Shown here: piece by piece, positions 61,190 to 64,000 of the stretch
Layout: each line of letters begins with the position of its first letter
Position numbering within the stretch: the first letter of the stretch is position 1
DNA from: Thermoplasmata archaeon
GTDB lineage: Archaea; Thermoplasmatota; Thermoplasmata; Methanomassiliicoccales; Methanomethylophilaceae
Direction: 5' to 3'
DNA length: 64,000 bases
NCBI GenBank assembly: GCA_015063125.1
Contig: SUTB01000007.1
Coordinates: forward strand, 1-64,000
Notes under the pieces: model-generated
What the model saw: the letters and a program-made list of their open reading frames with translations, nothing else
Databases searched by the model: none
What the model was told of the DNA's origin: nothing
Program-made: the position numbers and the translations under genes

Positions 61190-62047
61190 ATGGAGATCAT
61201 TCCCCGCATGTCGGTCAGGCTGCTCAAGCACATCTTCGGGTGGAGGTACAAGCTGGCTTCGTATACCCGCAGGTACAAGACCTTTGACAAGGTGATATCG
61301 AAGACCTTGTTCGATGGCGATGACATGATAGTCCTGCCGAAGGACAACGTCGTCAGGAAGACCGTGAATGCGAATATCGAGATCGAGGATGCGGGGGAAT
61401 CCACAGTGCTCCCGAGCGATGTGGTCAAGTCCCTGATCAGGCGTGCTAACGATGTCTTCATCATGAACTTCTGTCTTTGCCGTAGGTCCAGTAAGTGTGA
61501 GGATTACCCCGTGGACCGCGGATGTATCTTCCTAGGGAAAGGAGTGCATAAGATCCCTTCCGATTTCGGTCATCTCGCCACTCACGAGGAGGCAGTGGCC
61601 TACATCGACGAGTGCGGCAAAGAGGGATTGGTCCATATCGTTGGCAGGAACAAGCTGGACAGCATATGGCTGAGCACGGGTGACAAGAAGGACCTGATGA
61701 CCATCTGCAACTGCTGTCCCTGCTGCTGCCTTTGGAATGTGACCAGGGATATCTCTGATACCATAGGCAGGACATTCAGGCGCATGGAAGGGGTCACGGT
61801 GGATCTCGACACCTCCAAATGCATAGGCTGCGGATCATGTGAAGAGATTTGCTTTACCAAGGCAGTTAAGATTGTCGAGGGTAAATTCACAATAGATCAA
61901 GGACTCTGCAGGGGATGCGGCAGGTGTGCGGAGGAGTGCCCTACGGACGCTATCGCAATCGGATACGAGGAAGGAGCGATCGACGGCATAGTGGACAGGA
62001 CCGGATCCCTGGTGAGGTTATCCGAGAACGATCCCTCGGCCCATTAA
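61190..62047 (+). CDS. Cysteine-rich ferredoxin-like Fe-S protein
   Basis: 285 residues from a likely leaderless ATG about 25 bases after TTTTTATTAG (61157-61166). Cysteines at 95, 97, 103 and 112 (FCLCRRSSKC..GC), then the unusual cluster CNCCPCCC (173-180), then two normal [4Fe-4S] motifs CIGCGSCEEIC (211-221) and CRGCGRCAEEC (240-250). The C-terminal half is a 2x[4Fe-4S] ferredoxin. The upstream cysteines could bind further clusters. Partners are not next to it. Role unknown. Confidence 0.7.
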   Translation: MEIIPRMSVRLLKHIFGWRYKLASYTRRYKTFDKVISKTLFDGDDMIVLPKDNVVRKTVNANIEIEDAGESTVLPSDVVKSLIRRANDVFIMNFCLCRRSSKCEDYPVDRGCIFLGKGVHKIPSDFGHLATHEEAVAYIDECGKEGLVHIVGRNKLDSIWLSTGDKKDLMTICNCCPCCCLWNVTRDISDTIGRTFRRMEGVTVDLDTSKCIGCGSCEEICFTKAVKIVEGKFTIDQGLCRGCGRCAEECPTDAIAIGYEEGAIDGIVDRTGSLVRLSENDPSAH

Positions 62048-62135
62048 GGGTCAAGAATCCGATCATTCGAACCTCGGCGGTACCCATCGTTCAAAAACGT
62101 GGAGCCGCACCAAACCCTGGCTTCGCTCTAAGAAA

Positions 62136-62546
62136 ATGATATTAACGCCAAACACCAATTTTCGAATGATATCTTGGGCAGCAGCTACGATAAGCCTGTT
62201 CCTGTTCTTCTTCGCGTTCACGAGCCTCATGGGAGAGTATGCGATGTCCGAGGGCAACATCAGGTTCGTGAAGGATGATCACAAAGTCATATTGGTCCTA
62301 CGTATACTGACAATCCTGACGGTGTTCGGCGCCAGCCTAATAGACATGTCCATGATGGACCTCATATCCGATACCTTCAATGTCGCCATGGCGATAACCA
62401 ACGTATTCGTGCTCGTCCTGCTGTCGCGTACAGTTCTGGAGGTGTACCACGATTACTTGGATCAGAAACGGAGAGGTAAAGAGGAACCCGTTTTCCACAA
62501 ATCGGCTCTATCCGATTCTGAAGGTGTGACGGAGTGGGATGATTGA
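62136..62546 (+). CDS. Small membrane protein
   Basis: 136 residues, about 126 if the start is ATG 62166 (MISWAAATISLF). Three or four transmembrane helices and a hydrophilic acidic tail after about 108. Family unknown. Confidence 0.5.
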   Translation: MILTPNTNFRMISWAAATISLFLFFFAFTSLMGEYAMSEGNIRFVKDDHKVILVLRILTILTVFGASLIDMSMMDLISDTFNVAMAITNVFVLVLLSRTVLEVYHDYLDQKRRGKEEPVFHKSALSDSEGVTEWDD

Positions 62547-62583
62547 GAGGTCCATTCGGATTCGGAGAAGAAGTAATCGAAGG

Positions 62584-62602
62584 GGCACCTCAGAGAGGTG
62601 CC
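62584..62602. terminator. Bidirectional terminator
   Basis: GGCACCTC-aga-GAGGTGCC, followed by GTAAGTTTTTC on the plus strand, between convergent genes. Confidence 0.65.
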
Positions 62603-62611
62603 GTAAGTTTT

Positions 62612-63001
62612 TCAGAGACCAGCTACGAAGGAATCGATCGCTGAGGGATCCTCTTTGACGACCTTCTTCGCTTTGTTGATGAAGATGCATTTTCCGATTC
62701 CGAGCTCGGATGCGATCTTCTCCACCTGATTCTGTCCCTTGTCATCGTTGTACATGCAGCAGAGGTAGAATCCTGTCTTCTTCTGGTCGATGACAGATTT
62801 GTTATTGGCGACATATTCCACCAGGTCCTTGGGGATCCTGCCGGCGTGGACCCTGCTTCCGATGATGATGGTGTCGTAAGCGGAGAGGTCCTCATTCCCT
62901 GCAGCTCCTGCGGTAACAGCCTTTCCCGAGGTCTTGCCTGCGATGTAGTTCGCAACGGCGGTGGTGTTGGAACCGCCCGAGTATACGATCAATGTGGTCA
63001 T
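62612..63001 (-). CDS. Small flavodoxin-like protein
   Basis: 129 residues. The phosphate loop YSGGSNTTAVANYIA (about 6-20) and IIIGSRVHAGRIP (about 47-59) match short flavodoxins of the HemG/Flavodoxin_5 type. FMN electron carrier. A TATA-like ACATATTTTATG at 63026-63037 fits a leaderless start. Confidence 0.75.
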   Translation of the reverse strand: MTTLIVYSGGSNTTAVANYIAGKTSGKAVTAGAAGNEDLSAYDTIIIGSRVHAGRIPKDLVEYVANNKSVIDQKKTGFYLCCMYNDDKGQNQVEKIASELGIGKCIFINKAKKVVKEDPSAIDSFVAGL

Positions 63002-63117
63002 GGTCTGGAGAGTGCTTTTTGTCATAAAATATGTTATCAATCATCGGACAGCAACCACTTATCTATCTTCATGTCATTCACAGACCGTCGGAAGATTAGT
63101 TCCGCCGGTGATTACGC

Positions 63118-64000
63118 ATGTACTCGGACAACAAGATCTGGATCGCAAGCAGTGACAAGAGGGTTTACCTTTATCCCGAGATGGCCAACAGGCACGGTCT
63201 GATAACCGGGGCCAGCGGTACAGGGAAGACTGTCACCCTGAGGGTCCTGGCCGAGTCGTTCAGCGATGCAGGCGTTCCCGTATTCTTTGCGGATATGAAG
63301 GGAGATGTCGGTGGGATCTGCCGCGCCGGCGAGGACACGGAGAAGATGCGTAAGCGTGTCGATAGATTCGGCATCGACGACTGGAGCTTCAAGGCATTCC
63401 CCACAAGGTTCTGGGATGTCTATGGGGACACCGGTCACCCCGTCAGGACCACCATGTCATCTATGGGTGCGACATTGCTGGCGAGACTGATGAATCTCTC
63501 CGATATCCAAGCAGATGTGCTCACAGTCGTGTTCAGGATTTGCAGGGACGAGGGATGGGACGTCATCGACACCAAGGATCTGAGGGCCGTACTCCAGTAC
63601 GTGAACGAGAACAAGGACGATTACATAGCCGAGTACGGTAACATGTCCACTCAGAGTCTCGCTGCGGTCCAGAGGTCCCTGCGCTCACTCGAGGATGAGG
63701 GAGGCGACTTCTTCTTCGGAGAACCCGCACTGGACATCGAGGACTGGATGCAGACGGACAAGGACGGCAAGGGAATCATCAATGTCCTGAACTCCGAGAA
63801 GCTCTCCAGGAGCCCCAAGCTCTATGCGACGTTCATGATGTGGCTGATGCAGGAACTTTTCGAGAGGCTTCCCGAAGCAGGGGACCTGGACAAGCCTAAG
63901 CTGGTGTTCTTCTTCGACGAGGCTCACATGCTGTTCTCCGACGCGCCCAAGTCCTTGGTGCAGAAGATCGAGCAGATGGTCAAGCTCATCAGGTCCAAAG
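63118..64000 (+). CDS. HerA-like DNA translocase/ATPase, 5' part
   Basis: 294 residues before the window ends. P-loop GASGTGKT at about 31-38, MKGDVGGICRAGED, a long helical insert and Walker B VFFFDEAHMLFSD. Matches the DUF853/HerA family. GGTGA lies about seven bases before the ATG. The C-terminus is outside the window. Confidence 0.8.
   Translation, partial: MYSDNKIWIASSDKRVYLYPEMANRHGLITGASGTGKTVTLRVLAESFSDAGVPVFFADMKGDVGGICRAGEDTEKMRKRVDRFGIDDWSFKAFPTRFWDVYGDTGHPVRTTMSSMGATLLARLMNLSDIQADVLTVVFRICRDEGWDVIDTKDLRAVLQYVNENKDDYIAEYGNMSTQSLAAVQRSLRSLEDEGGDFFFGEPALDIEDWMQTDKDGKGIINVLNSEKLSRSPKLYATFMMWLMQELFERLPEAGDLDKPKLVFFFDEAHMLFSDAPKSLVQKIEQMVKLIRSK

Noticed and set aside
1-64000. CRISPR arrays or insertion-sequence transposases
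   Set aside because: No regularly spaced direct repeats and no transposase motifs were seen on either strand.

Overview
The window reads as chromosomal DNA from a hydrogen-dependent methylotrophic archaeon of the Methanomassiliicoccales (a Methanomethylophilus-like gut lineage); the order is an inference. Evidence for an archaeon: TATA boxes about 25 bases upstream of many starts, with frequent leaderless starts; RadA; archaeal ribosomal proteins L18e, L13 and S9 with RNA polymerase subunit N; geranylgeranylglyceryl phosphate synthase; an Lrp-type regulator. Evidence for the order: a large anaerobic corrinoid pathway, and a marked avoidance of TAG as a stop codon. Almost every supported gene ends in TGA or TAA, and one conserved gene (asd) has TAG inside its reading frame, as expected where TAG encodes pyrrolysine.

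Layout. 1-5,300: tRNA-Val; an aldehyde-dehydrogenase-like protein without its catalytic cysteine; and a leftward operon of an ACT protein, two orphan CdhD/CdhE-like TIM barrels and a radical-SAM-like protein without its cluster motif. 5,385-11,200: tRNA-Leu, a basic-tailed protein next to an ABC-class ATPase, GGGP synthase, a Trm-G10-type tRNA methyltransferase and radA. 11,300-18,100: a complete leftward lysine (diaminopimelate) operon, Lrp regulator-dapA-dapB-lysC-lysA-dapF-dapL, with a candidate operator and a strong terminator. 18,181-28,100: MscS channel, archaeal prepilin-type peptidase, AmrS, ThiL, LarA with an HdrD-like Fe-S protein and FolP, a ubiquitin-fold protein next to a JAB-like protein, 6-phospho-3-hexuloisomerase and an endonuclease IV-like barrel. 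28,270-40,590: a corrinoid block with an ABC importer and the leftward cbiL-F-H-C-K genes diverging from cbiD-G-(JET fusion)-A. 40,676-42,073: rpl18e-rpl13-rps9-rpoN.

42,163-48,790: accessory DNA, AT-richer in part, that starts just after tRNA-Pro. It holds an 83-bp inverted-repeat element, a secreted protein with a small two-helix partner, two genes that share a promoter element, decayed MNT-HEPN and PD-(D/E)XK genes, and several unknown surface proteins. 48,791-64,000: envelope and membrane genes (cardiolipin synthase, two Kef-type antiporters, paralogous small membrane proteins), asd with an in-frame amber codon, a transglutaminase-like secreted protein, a metallo-beta-lactamase-fold enzyme, DadD, an unusual cysteine-rich ferredoxin, a small flavodoxin and the start of a HerA-like ATPase.

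How the parts connect. Asd supplies the aspartate semialdehyde used by the lysine operon, so the amber codon ties pyrrolysine decoding to lysine synthesis, and pyrrolysine is itself made from lysine. The cbi genes and importer would supply the corrinoid needed for methylamine and methanol methyltransferases. All functions are read from sequence by eye; no database search was run.
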